Shown: positions 7,523 to 15,936 of the stretch, in pieces
Layout: each line of letters begins with the position of its first letter
Position numbering within the stretch: the first letter of the stretch is position 1
Assembly: GCA_949292775.1 (NCBI GenBank)
Contig: CASFBL010000016.1
Span: 1 to 42,247 of the forward strand
DNA from: an uncultured Eubacteriales bacterium
GTDB taxonomy: Bacteria; Bacillota; Clostridia; Oscillospirales; Acutalibacteraceae
DNA length: 42,247 bases
Reading direction: 5' to 3'
Notes under the pieces: generated by a model
What the model was told of the DNA's origin: nothing
Database searches by the model: none
What the model saw: only the letters and a program-made list of their open reading frames with translations
Program-made: the position numbers and the translations under genes

Positions 7523-8779
7523 TTACGCCTCCTTTGTCTCCACGACAATCGTGCTGTTTTCAGGCAGGTCGTGAATGATATCTGCTTTTATTGTGACATA
7601 TTCCATTTCACCGGGCGTCATTTTCCGCTTTTTCTTGGAAAGCAGTACCTGATCGCCACAAGTAACGGTCAGCATTACATTTTCAAGCACTTTGCCAACA
7701 CGGAAATACAATTTTACATCTTTATCGGTCGCACGGTTGATACGCTGGGGAACGATATAACGAACACCGTTTTGCCCTTTGGTTTCAACTACGCCGTTAT
7801 CTTTCTTTTCGCCTTTAATAAATTTGGCTGCACCGGCACCAGCAAGCTTGCTTTCTTCGGTAACAAAGTCCACCAAATCATGCACCTGCAAAACATTACC
7901 GCAGGCAAACACACCTTTGTGCATCGTTTCACGGTACTCGTCTACAACGGGGCCGTTGGTTACACGGTCCAGCTCGATGCCAGCATTTTTGGAAAGCTCG
8001 TTTTCCGGAATCAAACCAACGGAAAGCATCAAGGTGTCACAGGGTATGTATTCTTCCGTTCCGGGAATCGGTTGTAAATGCTCGTCCACATTCGCGACGG
8101 TTACGCCCTCCAAACGGTCTTTGCCGTGTGTGGCGACGACGGTGCAGGAAAGACGAAGCGGAATACCGAAATCCTCGAGGCACTGCACGATATTCCGTGT
8201 AAGGCCGCCAGAATACGGCATTAACTCGCAAACCGCTTTGACTTTAGCACCCTCTAAAGTCATGCGACGCGCCATAATCAGCCCGATATCGCCGGAGCCC
8301 AAAATCACAACGGTTTTACCCGGCATGTAGCCGTCCAAATTAACATATTTCTGCGCCGTTCCGGCAGTCATAATACCGGAAGCACGGCACCCGGCAATCG
8401 AAAGCGCTCCGCGCGGGCGCTCACGGCAGCCCATTGCCAAAACAACGGCTTTCGCCTGAATGGTTAAAAGGCCGTCAAAATTGTTTACTGCGGTAACCAC
8501 ATTTTCCGGGGAAATATCCAACACCATAGTATCGACTTTTATATCGATATCCGTAGCGTAAACCTGCTCAATAAATCTGCCCGCATATTCAGGGCCTGAA
8601 AGCTCCTCACCGAAATAGTGAAGCCCGAAGCCGGTGTGAATACACTGCTCTAAAATACCGCCGAGCGTATCGGCACGCTCTAAGATAAGAATTTTTTCAA
8701 TTCCGTCTTCGTGCGCCTGCAGCGCTGCTGCCATACCGGCAGGTCCGCCGCCGACCACGACCAAATCATAGTTAAGCAT
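7523..8779 (-). CDS. NAD(P)/FAD-dependent oxidoreductase, GlpB-like partner
   Basis: 418 residues. VVVGGGPAGMAAALQAHEDG at the N-terminus is the FAD dinucleotide-binding fold, AVVLAMGCRERPRG is the middle ATG-type motif and VVILGSGDIGLIMARRMTLEGAKV is the second Rossmann motif for NAD(P). GVFACGNVLQVHDLVDFV is the C-terminal FAD motif. It lies between the GlpA-like and DUF1667 genes with 10 bp and 3 bp gaps. The set resembles the anaerobic glycerol-3-phosphate dehydrogenase-like module of Firmicutes. No glycerol kinase or facilitator is within the window, so the substrate remains uncertain. Confidence 0.85.
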   Translation of the reverse strand: MLNYDLVVVGGGPAGMAAALQAHEDGIEKILILERADTLGGILEQCIHTGFGLHYFGEELSGPEYAGRFIEQVYATDIDIKVDTMVLDISPENVVTAVNNFDGLLTIQAKAVVLAMGCRERPRGALSIAGCRASGIMTAGTAQKYVNLDGYMPGKTVVILGSGDIGLIMARRMTLEGAKVKAVCELMPYSGGLTRNIVQCLEDFGIPLRLSCTVVATHGKDRLEGVTVANVDEHLQPIPGTEEYIPCDTLMLSVGLIPENELSKNAGIELDRVTNGPVVDEYRETMHKGVFACGNVLQVHDLVDFVTEESKLAGAGAAKFIKGEKKDNGVVETKGQNGVRYIVPQRINRATDKDVKLYFRVGKVLENVMLTVTCGDQVLLSKKKRKMTPGEMEYVTIKADIIHDLPENSTIVVETKEA

Positions 8780-8789
8780 CCTTCACACC

Positions 8790-10220
8790 TCACTTTGTTT
8801 TATCAAACAAGATTTTAGATTCGCCGCCAAACTTTGTAATTTCATTCATTGGTACATGCAACTCACGAGAAAGAATCTCAACGACCTTAGAGCCGCAGAA
8901 ACCGCTTTGGCATCTGCCCATTCCGGCGCGGGTACGGCGCTTGACACCGTCTACATCGCGCGCACCTGCCGGCGCATGGATTGCATCTAAAATCTCGCCC
9001 TCTGTAATCGTCTCACAACGGCAGATAACGCGGCCATATGCTTTATTCTTCGCGATAAGCGCTTCTCGCTCTGATTTTGTCATATGACGGAAACGAACCG
9101 GCGGCGTGCGTTTGGAAACATACTGCGCTTTTGCTTGCAAACCGGCTTTTTCCGTTAACATCTCCGAAACCATTTCCGCAATAGCAGGAGCGGCGGAAAG
9201 ACCGGGCGACTCAATACCGGCAACATTTAAGAAGCGGTCATTTTTCTCTGAAAAACCAATGATAAAATCATCTGTAACCGGGTGCGCACGCATACCCGCA
9301 AACGAAGTGATTGCCCCGCGTGTATTCAGTTCCGGCACTGTCTTTTTTGCTTTTTCCAAAATAAAAGCCAAACCCTCGGCAGTTGTATCGACATCGTCTT
9401 TATCTTCGACATCCAAAGCAGACGGACCGATTAAAAGGTTGCCGTCGACCGTAGGCGTAACCAAAACACCCTTACCCATTTTGCTCGGGCACTGAAACAG
9501 TGTGTGGTCGGCGATATACCCATAAGACTTGTCCAAAAGATAATATTCGCCTTTTCGGGCGACCAGCGAAATGCTGTCATCGCCTATCATCCGCGCAATG
9601 TCATCGGAATGAATACCGGCAGCGTTGATGACATAGGACGCCTGGATTTCACCAAGTGTGGTCACAAGTGTAAAACCGTCAGCGTCAGCGGCAATGCTTT
9701 CCACTGCGCAGTTACGCAGAAATTCAACACCGTTGGTCACAGCTACTTCCGCAGCGGCAATCGTCAGCTCATAGGGGCAGACAATTCCTGCGGATTCTGA
9801 TAAAAGCGCTCCGACAACTTCATCGCTGACATGTGGCTCCATAGCCTTGACGGCTGCCTTATCCACAATGGAAAGGCGCGGCACACCATTTTTCTGCCCT
9901 CTTTCATACAAAGTATGCACATGCTCCATTTCCTCCTTGGAAAAAGCGAGCACCAAAGAGCCGTTGTTTCTAAAAGGTACGGCCAAGTCTGCGCAAAGGC
10001 CGGGCATAAGCTCTGTGCCGCGCACATTCAGCTTTGCCTTCAGCGTACCGTTGGCAGCGTCAAAACCGCCGTGCACAATGGCACTGTTTGCTTTCGTGGT
10101 ACCCATGGCAACATCGTTGCACTTGTCGAGCATGGCGACGCGGACCTCCTTTTTGGAAAGCTCCAAGGAAATCAGCGCACCGACCACACCGGCACCGATT
10201 ACTACGACATCATACTGCAT
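8790..10220 (-). CDS. GlpA-like FAD-dependent dehydrogenase with BFD-type [2Fe-2S] domain
   Basis: About 476 residues. The N-terminal DAO fold has VVVIGAGVVGALISLELSK for FAD; VNAAGIHSDDIARM and the C-terminal FLNVAGIESPGLSAAPAIAEM are typical of glycerol-3-phosphate dehydrogenase and related enzymes. The last 75 residues form a BFD-like iron-sulfur domain with VICRCETI and GRCQSGFCG. It probably oxidises glycerol 3-phosphate or a similar hydroxyacid and passes electrons to its two partners. A GTG three codons upstream (10229) could also start the gene; I prefer the ATG at 10220 because GGGGTG lies at the right distance. Confidence 0.85.
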   Translation of the reverse strand: MQYDVVVIGAGVVGALISLELSKKEVRVAMLDKCNDVAMGTTKANSAIVHGGFDAANGTLKAKLNVRGTELMPGLCADLAVPFRNNGSLVLAFSKEEMEHVHTLYERGQKNGVPRLSIVDKAAVKAMEPHVSDEVVGALLSESAGIVCPYELTIAAAEVAVTNGVEFLRNCAVESIAADADGFTLVTTLGEIQASYVINAAGIHSDDIARMIGDDSISLVARKGEYYLLDKSYGYIADHTLFQCPSKMGKGVLVTPTVDGNLLIGPSALDVEDKDDVDTTAEGLAFILEKAKKTVPELNTRGAITSFAGMRAHPVTDDFIIGFSEKNDRFLNVAGIESPGLSAAPAIAEMVSEMLTEKAGLQAKAQYVSKRTPPVRFRHMTKSEREALIAKNKAYGRVICRCETITEGEILDAIHAPAGARDVDGVKRRTRAGMGRCQSGFCGSKVVEILSRELHVPMNEITKFGGESKILFDKTK

Positions 10221-10244
10221 AAGTTTCACCCCATCTGCATTTTT

Positions 10245-10664
10245 TTACTCGTCATATGTAATATCCTGGCCGGCGAAATCGTCTTTCTCTTGCTTTTCCA
10301 CCAAGACGACATCGTCCTTGCTGCGCGTGCCGGTGAAAAAGGCAGAGAGCTTTCGATTAACTGCCAGGAAGGTATCGCGGAAAGGAAAAGTATCGGTATA
10401 GTACGACTCAAAATCCGTCATAAAACTACCGTCAAAAATAGAAGTGACCGTTGCTTTCGGCCGTGTTGCCAAAGTACGGTTTTCACTTTCAGAAATGGTT
10501 TTGTCTGTGTCGAAAATACTGTATAAAAAGAAAGTAAAGAGCGTTGCACAAAACGCCAGAACAATTAAAAAAGCAAAAAATTTATAAAGCGAATAGCCCG
10601 ACAGCTTGCGCCCTGCCTGCTCGCGGTTTTTACGATTGATTTGAAAAGCTGTTAAAATCTGCAT
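10245..10664 (-). CDS. Short DHHW-like membrane protein (N-terminal part of the family only)
   Basis: 139 residues. One membrane segment at about 28-52 (YKFFAFLIVLAFCATLFTFFLY) is followed by SESENRTLATRPKATVTSIFDGSFMTDFESYYTDTFPFRDTFLAVNRK. That is the diagnostic start of DHHW-family proteins, which partner MBOAT acyltransferases and carry an SGNH-type esterase domain outside the membrane. The usual members are some 380 residues or longer; here the gene stops just after the first signature, so the catalytic part is missing. It lies 12 bp after the MBOAT gene. Either a genuine short accessory form or a truncation; the clean stop and tight packing favour the first slightly. Confidence 0.65.
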   Translation of the reverse strand: MQILTAFQINRKNREQAGRKLSGYSLYKFFAFLIVLAFCATLFTFFLYSIFDTDKTISESENRTLATRPKATVTSIFDGSFMTDFESYYTDTFPFRDTFLAVNRKLSAFFTGTRSKDDVVLVEKQEKDDFAGQDITYDE

Positions 10665-10676
10665 AAAAAAGACCTT

Positions 10677-12092
10677 TTAAAAACGGAAATACAAAAACGG
10701 ATTATAGCTTGAGCCGACAAGCGCCGCTGTGGAAATGCCAAAAGACACAACGGTAAGTACGCAGGCACACACATTGACGAGCAATTTGCCTGCTCTTTTT
10801 TCACAAAGCGCACCGGCAATTCGTTTGCAAAACGGAATGACGGGCAAACACAAAGCCGCACCAATTAAAAGCGTAACGATATAATTGACAATCACGGTTT
10901 TCTCGGTAATCTGTAAAAAGCCGTTTGCGCCGAAAGCCGCTGCAAAGAAAGCTTTGATTTCTGAAAGCGAGCCAAAATAGAAAAAGACCCAGCCTATCAA
11001 AATGACAACAACAGCATAGAGGTGCTGCAAAACTGCAGGCGCTTTATTTAGATATTTTGCGAGGTACATTTTTTCAAGCATCAGGAAGAAGAAATAGTAA
11101 AGCCCCCACAAAACAAAGTTCCACTCCGCACCGTGCCAAAGACCGGTAAGAAGCCAAACTAAAAGCATATTCAATGCCCAACGCTTGCGGTTACCGCCAA
11201 GCGGTATGTAGACATAGTCCCTAAAAAAGGAGCTTAAAGTCATGTGCCAGCGGCTCCAAAAATCCTGAATGGATTTTGCGATATACGGATAACGGAAATT
11301 TTCCGGAAAGTCAAAGCCGAAAATCCACCCAAGGCCGATTGCCATGTCGGAATAGCCTGAGAAATCAAAATAGATTTGCAGCGCATAGGCAAAAATTCCG
11401 ACCCAAGCGCCGACAAAAGAGAGCGCAGAAAGATCTTCGCCGAGAAGCTTTTCGGTCAATTCACCTGCAAAGTTTGCAAGAACCGCTTTTTTGAAAAGCC
11501 CAACACAAAACCGCATTGTTCCGCGTGCTGCTTTTTGCACAGAACAGGTTCTTTCATCGATCTGCTTACACACATCACTATACCGCACAATCGGCCCGGC
11601 AATGAGCTGCGGGAACATAGACACATACAAAAGCATTTTGTAAAACTGCGTTTGCACCTGCACCTTGCCGCGGTACACATCCACCACATAAGTAAGCGCT
11701 TGAAAAGTATAAAACGAAATCCCAATTGGCAACGATAATTCCAAAAGCGGAATCGTAATATGGAGCAGGCTGTTTGCATTGGAAGCAAAAAAGTCAAAGT
11801 ATTTAAAAAGCCCCAATAATGAAAGCGTTAGCACAACGGCAAGCGTTAAAAACAACTTGGACTTGCGTGCACCTCGGTATTTCTCAATAAAGAGTCCGGC
11901 AAAAAAATCAACCGCCGTGGTCAATATCATCAAAAGAATGTATTTGGGTTCCCCCCAAGCATAAAAAACAAGGGAAAAAACCAAAAGCACGATATTTCGA
12001 ACCCGTATATTTTTAGTAATAAAATAAGCCGCTAAACACAGCGGTAGGAAAATGTATAGAAAAACAAGACTGGAAAAGACCAAAAAAATCAC
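10677..12092 (-). CDS. MBOAT-family O-acyltransferase (AlgI/DltB-like)
   Basis: 471 residues with about ten membrane segments. VFYAWGEPKYILL, SFYTFQALTYVVDVYRGK, MFPQLIAGPIVRY, YFDFSGYSDMAIGLG, RWHMTLSSFFRDYVYIPLGGNR and LLTGLWHGAEWNFVLWG are the classic AlgI-type signatures, the last holding the catalytic His. The enzyme moves acyl groups across the membrane onto a surface polymer. The start is a GTG with a poor ribosome site; a TTG at codon 4 is an alternative. Between this gene and sigE (12093-12188) TAAAAT at 12119-12124 (minus strand) is a possible -10, so the operon probably has its own promoter. Confidence 0.9.
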   Translation of the reverse strand: MIFLVFSSLVFLYIFLPLCLAAYFITKNIRVRNIVLLVFSLVFYAWGEPKYILLMILTTAVDFFAGLFIEKYRGARKSKLFLTLAVVLTLSLLGLFKYFDFFASNANSLLHITIPLLELSLPIGISFYTFQALTYVVDVYRGKVQVQTQFYKMLLYVSMFPQLIAGPIVRYSDVCKQIDERTCSVQKAARGTMRFCVGLFKKAVLANFAGELTEKLLGEDLSALSFVGAWVGIFAYALQIYFDFSGYSDMAIGLGWIFGFDFPENFRYPYIAKSIQDFWSRWHMTLSSFFRDYVYIPLGGNRKRWALNMLLVWLLTGLWHGAEWNFVLWGLYYFFFLMLEKMYLAKYLNKAPAVLQHLYAVVVILIGWVFFYFGSLSEIKAFFAAAFGANGFLQITEKTVIVNYIVTLLIGAALCLPVIPFCKRIAGALCEKRAGKLLVNVCACVLTVVSFGISTAALVGSSYNPFLYFRF

Positions 12093-12188
12093 TCACATGA
12101 AAGAAAACTTAACTTTTGACATTTTACCACATTTTTTTGAAAATTGATAGTCTTTTTGTTAAATAAAACACAATTTTTTCAACACTTG

Positions 12189-12902
12189 TCAACCTGCTGC
12201 TTCCATCGACTTTTTTAACTGCCCTAAAATTCTTTTTTCGAGTCGTGAAATATAGCTTTGCGATATGCCAAGCAAATCTGCAACCTCTTTTTGGGTGTGC
12301 TCACTTTCCCCATTGAGGCCAAAACGCATATTCATAATCATCTGCTCACGCACCGGAAGTGTTTTCACACACTTTAAAAGCAGTTTTTTTTCGTCATCAT
12401 ATTCTAAATTTTCGTGGATGGAATCCGGTTCGCTGCCTAAAATGTCTGAAAGCAGTAACTCATTTCCGTCCCAGTCCACATTGAGCGGCTCATCAATAGA
12501 AACATCCGCCTTATGAGAACTGGTTTTGCGAAGATACATTAAAATTTCGTTTTCAATACATCGTGAAGCATAGGTTGCAAGCTTTATATTTTTTTCAGGG
12601 CGAAAGGTATTGACAGATTTAATTAAGCCTATGGTGCCGATTGAAATCAAATCTTCGACAAAAACGCCGGAGGATTCAAATTTTTTGGCGATATACACCA
12701 CCAGCCGCAAATTATGCACAATCAAAGCTTCTCGCACGGTATTATCCCCCGCCTGCAAACGCGCAAGCAGTGCCTCTTCTTCTTCTTTTGGAAGCGGCTC
12801 CGGCAGCGTCTGCGAGCCATTGATATAGTGGATATGCCGTCGAAAAAGAAAAAATTTAATTTTTTGCAGCAAGCGTTGAAGCCTTTTGCTTATCATGTTC
12901 AT
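12189..12902 (-). CDS. sigE: RNA polymerase sporulation sigma-E, precursor
   Basis: 237 residues from the ATG at 12902, preferred because AGAGGT lies just upstream. The first ~30 residues ([20 protein letters not shown]) are a basic amphipathic pro-sequence, followed by [18 protein letters not shown], which matches the region where SpoIIGA cuts pro-sigma-E. Region 2 ([33 protein letters not shown]) and region 4 helix-turn-helix ([18 protein letters not shown]) are intact. It directs early mother-cell transcription during sporulation. The gene overlaps spoIIGA by 47 bp. The usual third gene, sigG, does not follow. Confidence 0.95.
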   Translation of the reverse strand: MNMISKRLQRLLQKIKFFLFRRHIHYINGSQTLPEPLPKEEEEALLARLQAGDNTVREALIVHNLRLVVYIAKKFESSGVFVEDLISIGTIGLIKSVNTFRPEKNIKLATYASRCIENEILMYLRKTSSHKADVSIDEPLNVDWDGNELLLSDILGSEPDSIHENLEYDDEKKLLLKCVKTLPVREQMIMNMRFGLNGESEHTQKEVADLLGISQSYISRLEKRILGQLKKSMEAAG

Positions 12903-13758
12903 AGGTACCTCTTTCCAAAAAATCACTGCTTAATAAAACGGAATATTCGTCAGAGACTGTCGCCCCTTTACACTGTGCCAGCAAAACATGATGCACCACA
13001 TAGCCAGTTTTCGGCATGCTAACTTTATCTATAAGCACAGCTTTTAAAAGGCCACTCGAACCAACTGTAGAAAACGGAATCAGACGGATGTGCTCCGAAG
13101 ATTCCGTTTCAAAATCCGCTTTAATAGCAAATAAACTTTCTAAATCTGTACCAAGCAGTTCTTTAACCACTCTCGGTTCTGCAACCAGGACTGCTGTGTC
13201 GGAGAATCCGTCTGAAAGTGCATTCCCGGTGTCTAACAGTGCTTTTGCTTCAACCGTTTTCCCCTTATGACACAACTCAATATCATAAAGCTTATTTTCC
13301 GGTGCACGGCGTTTTAAAAGAAAAGCTGCTGCACTTAAAATGCCATAGCACCCAAGTGTTGAAAGCACAAGCACTTTAAAGTCAATATCAAAATACACAG
13401 CGCCGTTATTATACACCATACCGTTTGGGCGGAGCGTCAGCCAAAGCGCCAGCATAAGACCGGCAAAGGCGAAATTAACAACCAAAAATGCACCGAATGA
13501 TTTTAAAAACTCACGAAAATGATGTATCGGAAATGCAGCCAGCACAATCAGACAGCAAGCAATCACATTTAAAAGAATAGAGACGAAGTTCGGAAGATTT
13601 GGCAAAAAAATTATCAACGCATATATCCCGCCAATCCCGGCGCCCAAAGCAAGCCGCCTGCGCTTTACTGTTTTGCGAAGCAGACCTCTTGTGCACAACA
13701 ATAAAAAATAGGTGACAAAAATATTAAGCGCAACCAAAACATCCACATACACAATCAT
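12856..13758 (-). CDS. spoIIGA: SpoIIGA, sigma-E-processing aspartyl protease
   Basis: 300 residues from the ATG at 13758, chosen for its GGGGGTG ribosome site 6 bases upstream; the frame is open further 5' but runs into the terminator region. The first ~150 residues are hydrophobic, about five membrane segments ([19 protein letters not shown] onward). The soluble half has [12 protein letters not shown], the aspartyl-protease DTG with D176 as the likely catalytic residue. It sits in the sporulation septum membrane and cuts pro-sigma-E after a forespore signal. Operon with sigE, overlapping it. Confidence 0.93.
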   Translation of the reverse strand: MIVYVDVLVALNIFVTYFLLLCTRGLLRKTVKRRRLALGAGIGGIYALIIFLPNLPNFVSILLNVIACCLIVLAAFPIHHFREFLKSFGAFLVVNFAFAGLMLALWLTLRPNGMVYNNGAVYFDIDFKVLVLSTLGCYGILSAAAFLLKRRAPENKLYDIELCHKGKTVEAKALLDTGNALSDGFSDTAVLVAEPRVVKELLGTDLESLFAIKADFETESSEHIRLIPFSTVGSSGLLKAVLIDKVSMPKTGYVVHHVLLAQCKGATVSDEYSVLLSSDFLERGTYEHDKQKASTLAAKN

Positions 13759-13779
13759 AAAAACACCCCCAAGCAAAAA

Positions 13780-13816
13780 AAGAGCCGATACCGTTATTAT
13801 ATCGGTATCGGTTCTT
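13780..13816 (-). terminator. Terminator of the PBP-pyr-ruvX operon
   Basis: Minus-strand arms AAGAACCGATACCG and CGGTATCGGCTCTT (one G-T pair) around a 9-base loop, then seven T. It ends 30 bp after ruvX. The loop contains the TATAAT assigned to spoIIGA. Confidence 0.85.
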
Positions 13817-13829
13817 AAATTTTGTCGTA
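13796..13829 (-). promoter_or_regulatory. spoIIGA promoter with Spo0A-box-like site
   Basis: TATAAT lies at 13796-13801 on the minus strand, inside the loop of the ruvX terminator. Only 37 bp separate it from the spoIIGA ATG. There is no -35 hexamer at 17 bp. Instead TTTGTCGTA (plus strand, 13821-13829) lies 19 bp further upstream and differs from the Spo0A box TTTGTCGAA at one position. In Bacillus subtilis the spoIIG promoter also has a badly spaced -35 overlapped by a 0A box. Transcripts starting near 13789 contain only one arm of the hairpin and are not terminated. Confidence 0.6.
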
Positions 13830-13845
13830 TTGTGGGCAATAAAAA

Positions 13846-14256
13846 TTATTTCGTGCGGCGAAGATAATCTTCCAAAATGATGACGGCGGAAACCGCATCT
13901 ACAACCGCTTTTCGCTTCTTGCCGCGCGTGTTTGTGAGGTTTAATGCGTTATGCGCGCTGACCGTTGTTAAGCGCTCATCCTGAAAATCGACAGGCAGCC
14001 CGGATTTTTCAGAAAGCAGCGCTGCAAACTCCCGGCAGGCTTGCGCGCGAAACCCCTCAGAGCCATCCATATTTTTCGGCAGCCCTAAAACCAGCTTTTG
14101 CGCTTTTTTCTCGCTCGCTATGCGGCAAATCTCATCTGCCAACGGCTCTTGTTCGGTTTGGTGGATAACCGTAACAGGTGACGCGAGCATCTGCAAGGCA
14201 TCGCAAGCGGCAATCCCCGTCCGCGCATCGCCGTAATCCACAGATAAAATCACCAT
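13846..14256 (-). CDS. ruvX: YqgF/RuvX-type Holliday junction resolvase or pre-16S rRNA nuclease
   Basis: 136 residues, the normal family length. The RNase H-like core shows LSVDYGDARTGIA at the N-terminus with the first metal-binding Asp, KLVLGLPKNMDGSEG in the middle, DERLTTVSA and VDAVSAVIILEDYL at the end. Members mature the 5' end of 16S rRNA and may resolve Holliday junctions. Its start overlaps the end of pyrD by 7 bp, so it is translated as the last gene of the pyrimidine run. Confidence 0.92.
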   Translation of the reverse strand: MVILSVDYGDARTGIAACDALQMLASPVTVIHQTEQEPLADEICRIASEKKAQKLVLGLPKNMDGSEGFRAQACREFAALLSEKSGLPVDFQDERLTTVSAHNALNLTNTRGKKRKAVVDAVSAVIILEDYLRRTK

Positions 14257-15161
14257 GGCTGCACCTTGCCGATGATGTCGGTGACAGATTTTTCGCCGTT
14301 TGCGTCTAAATAGTCGTTCAAGCCCTGAATGACCTTTAAGGGTGTATAAGCGTCGGTAAAGTTAGCCGTTCCGATTTGAATAGCGGTAGCACCAGCCAAC
14401 AGCATCTCCACAGCGTCCTCCCACTTAGCGATGCCGCCCATGCCGACCACGGGGATTTTGACACGATTTGCAACTTGCCAAACCATGCGCAGCGCAACGG
14501 GGAAAACAGCGGGCCCGGACATACCGCCGGTGTTATTTTTAAGAAGCGGACGGCGGGTGCGGATGTCAATCTTCATACCGGTAAGCGTGTTAATCAGCGA
14601 AACAGCATCTGCGCCGCCTGCTTCCGCTGCGGCCGCCATTTCCGTAATGTCGGTAACATTTGGTGTAAGTTTTACCATCAGCGGTTGTCCGGCAACAGCT
14701 TTCACCTGTTTTGTGATGTTTTCCACGCTCTTTGCAGATGTGCCAAAGGAAACGCCGCCCTCTTTCACATTCGGGCAGGAAATATTCAGCTCAATCATAT
14801 CAACCGCACTGCCCTGAAGACGGCGGACGGTTTCCACATAGTCCTCGACCTGACTGCCGGCAATATTCGCAATAACCACCAAATTCTGCTTTGCAAGAAA
14901 CGGCAGATCTTCTTTTAAAAAGGTATCAACGCCGGGGTTTTGAAGCCCGACACTGTTTAAAATACCACTGGGGGTCTCCGCGATGCGCGGCGGCAAATTA
15001 CCCGGGCGCTCATGCAGCGTTGTACCTTTGCAGGAAATACCGCCAAGACGCGAAATATCGTAAATACGGGCATATTCCTGCCCAAAGCCAAAAGTGCCGC
15101 TTGCGGTTATAACCGGATTTTTAAATTGCACACCGGCAATATTTACTTGCAGATCAGCCAT
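14250..15161 (-). CDS. pyrD: Dihydroorotate dehydrogenase B, catalytic subunit
   Basis: 303 residues from the ATG at 15161, chosen because GGGAGGT precedes it; it overlaps pyrK by 8 bp. FMN binding and catalysis are shown by KNPVITASGTFGFG, SCKGTT, NSVGLQNPGVD and IELNISCPNVKEGG, whose Cys is the catalytic base of the type 1 enzymes. PVVGMGGI and AGATAIQIGTANF bind the FMN phosphate. It oxidises dihydroorotate to orotate with electrons leaving through PyrK to NAD+. All key residues are present. Confidence 0.96.
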   Translation of the reverse strand: MADLQVNIAGVQFKNPVITASGTFGFGQEYARIYDISRLGGISCKGTTLHERPGNLPPRIAETPSGILNSVGLQNPGVDTFLKEDLPFLAKQNLVVIANIAGSQVEDYVETVRRLQGSAVDMIELNISCPNVKEGGVSFGTSAKSVENITKQVKAVAGQPLMVKLTPNVTDITEMAAAAEAGGADAVSLINTLTGMKIDIRTRRPLLKNNTGGMSGPAVFPVALRMVWQVANRVKIPVVGMGGIAKWEDAVEMLLAGATAIQIGTANFTDAYTPLKVIQGLNDYLDANGEKSVTDIIGKVQPW

Positions 15162-15921
15162 TGAAATCGACCTCCCTTGCATCAAAAACAGGTCCGTTTT
15201 TGCAAACATGACGCATATGCTCGCCGTCTTTTTCGTGTGTTTTGCAGGCACACACCAAGCACGCGCCAATACCGCAGCCCATACGCTGTTCCAAAGAAAC
15301 ATAGCATAAAACATTATTTTCTTTGCAAAGCTCTGCAACGCCTTTTAACATTGGCATAGGACCACAGGCATAAACCACACAATCGGTATCGTCTGAAAGC
15401 TTTTCACGCAGCACATCGGTCACGAAGCCTTTTGTGCCAAACGAGCCGTCGTTTGTCGTTACGCTGACACTTTGACAGCACGCTTCAAATTTGTCAAGCA
15501 AAATCACTTGTTCTTTGGAACGGAAGCCCAAAATCGCCTCGGCTTTTTCGCCATAATCCTGCGCCGCGCCAAGCATGGGCGGGCAGCCAATGCCGCCGCC
15601 GATGAAAATTGCGCGTTTGGACTTTTCCGGGAAAAAGCCGTTGCCTAAAGGTCCTAAAATGTTGATTTCATCGCCTGCTTTGCGTTGCGCAAGCCAGGCT
15701 GTTCCCTCGCCGCGCACCTCAAAAACCAGTGTAATTGTACCGTTTTCCTGGTCGATTTCGCTAATGGAAATGGGGCGCCGCAAGGTTTTTTCCCCACACT
15801 GAATGTTGACAAATCTGCCGCACCAGCTCTCGTTTGCCAAATCTTTGCAAGCAATTACAAAGCTGTAAGTTGTTGCGTTCAGCTGGCGGACAGACTGGAT
15901 TTTATAAAATGACTGAAGCAT
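15154..15921 (-). CDS. pyrK: Dihydroorotate dehydrogenase B, electron-transfer subunit
   Basis: 255 residues. The FAD-binding beta-barrel has LRRPISISEID; the NAD domain has AIFIGGGIGCPPMLG and VVYACGPMPMLKGVAE. The C-terminal [2Fe-2S] site is CGIGACLVCACKT with a fourth Cys in HVCKNGPVF. It passes electrons from PyrD FMN to NAD+. It lies 15 bp after carB and overlaps pyrD, a fixed pairing in Firmicutes. Confidence 0.96.
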   Translation of the reverse strand: MLQSFYKIQSVRQLNATTYSFVIACKDLANESWCGRFVNIQCGEKTLRRPISISEIDQENGTITLVFEVRGEGTAWLAQRKAGDEINILGPLGNGFFPEKSKRAIFIGGGIGCPPMLGAAQDYGEKAEAILGFRSKEQVILLDKFEACCQSVSVTTNDGSFGTKGFVTDVLREKLSDDTDCVVYACGPMPMLKGVAELCKENNVLCYVSLEQRMGCGIGACLVCACKTHEKDGEHMRHVCKNGPVFDAREVDFNG

Positions 15922-15936
15922 GATATCTCCTTTAAA

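Noticed and set aside
7229-8077. Open frame of 282 codons antisense to the oxidoreductase genes
   Set aside because: It spans the end of one real gene and most of another, with no ribosome site and no family motif.
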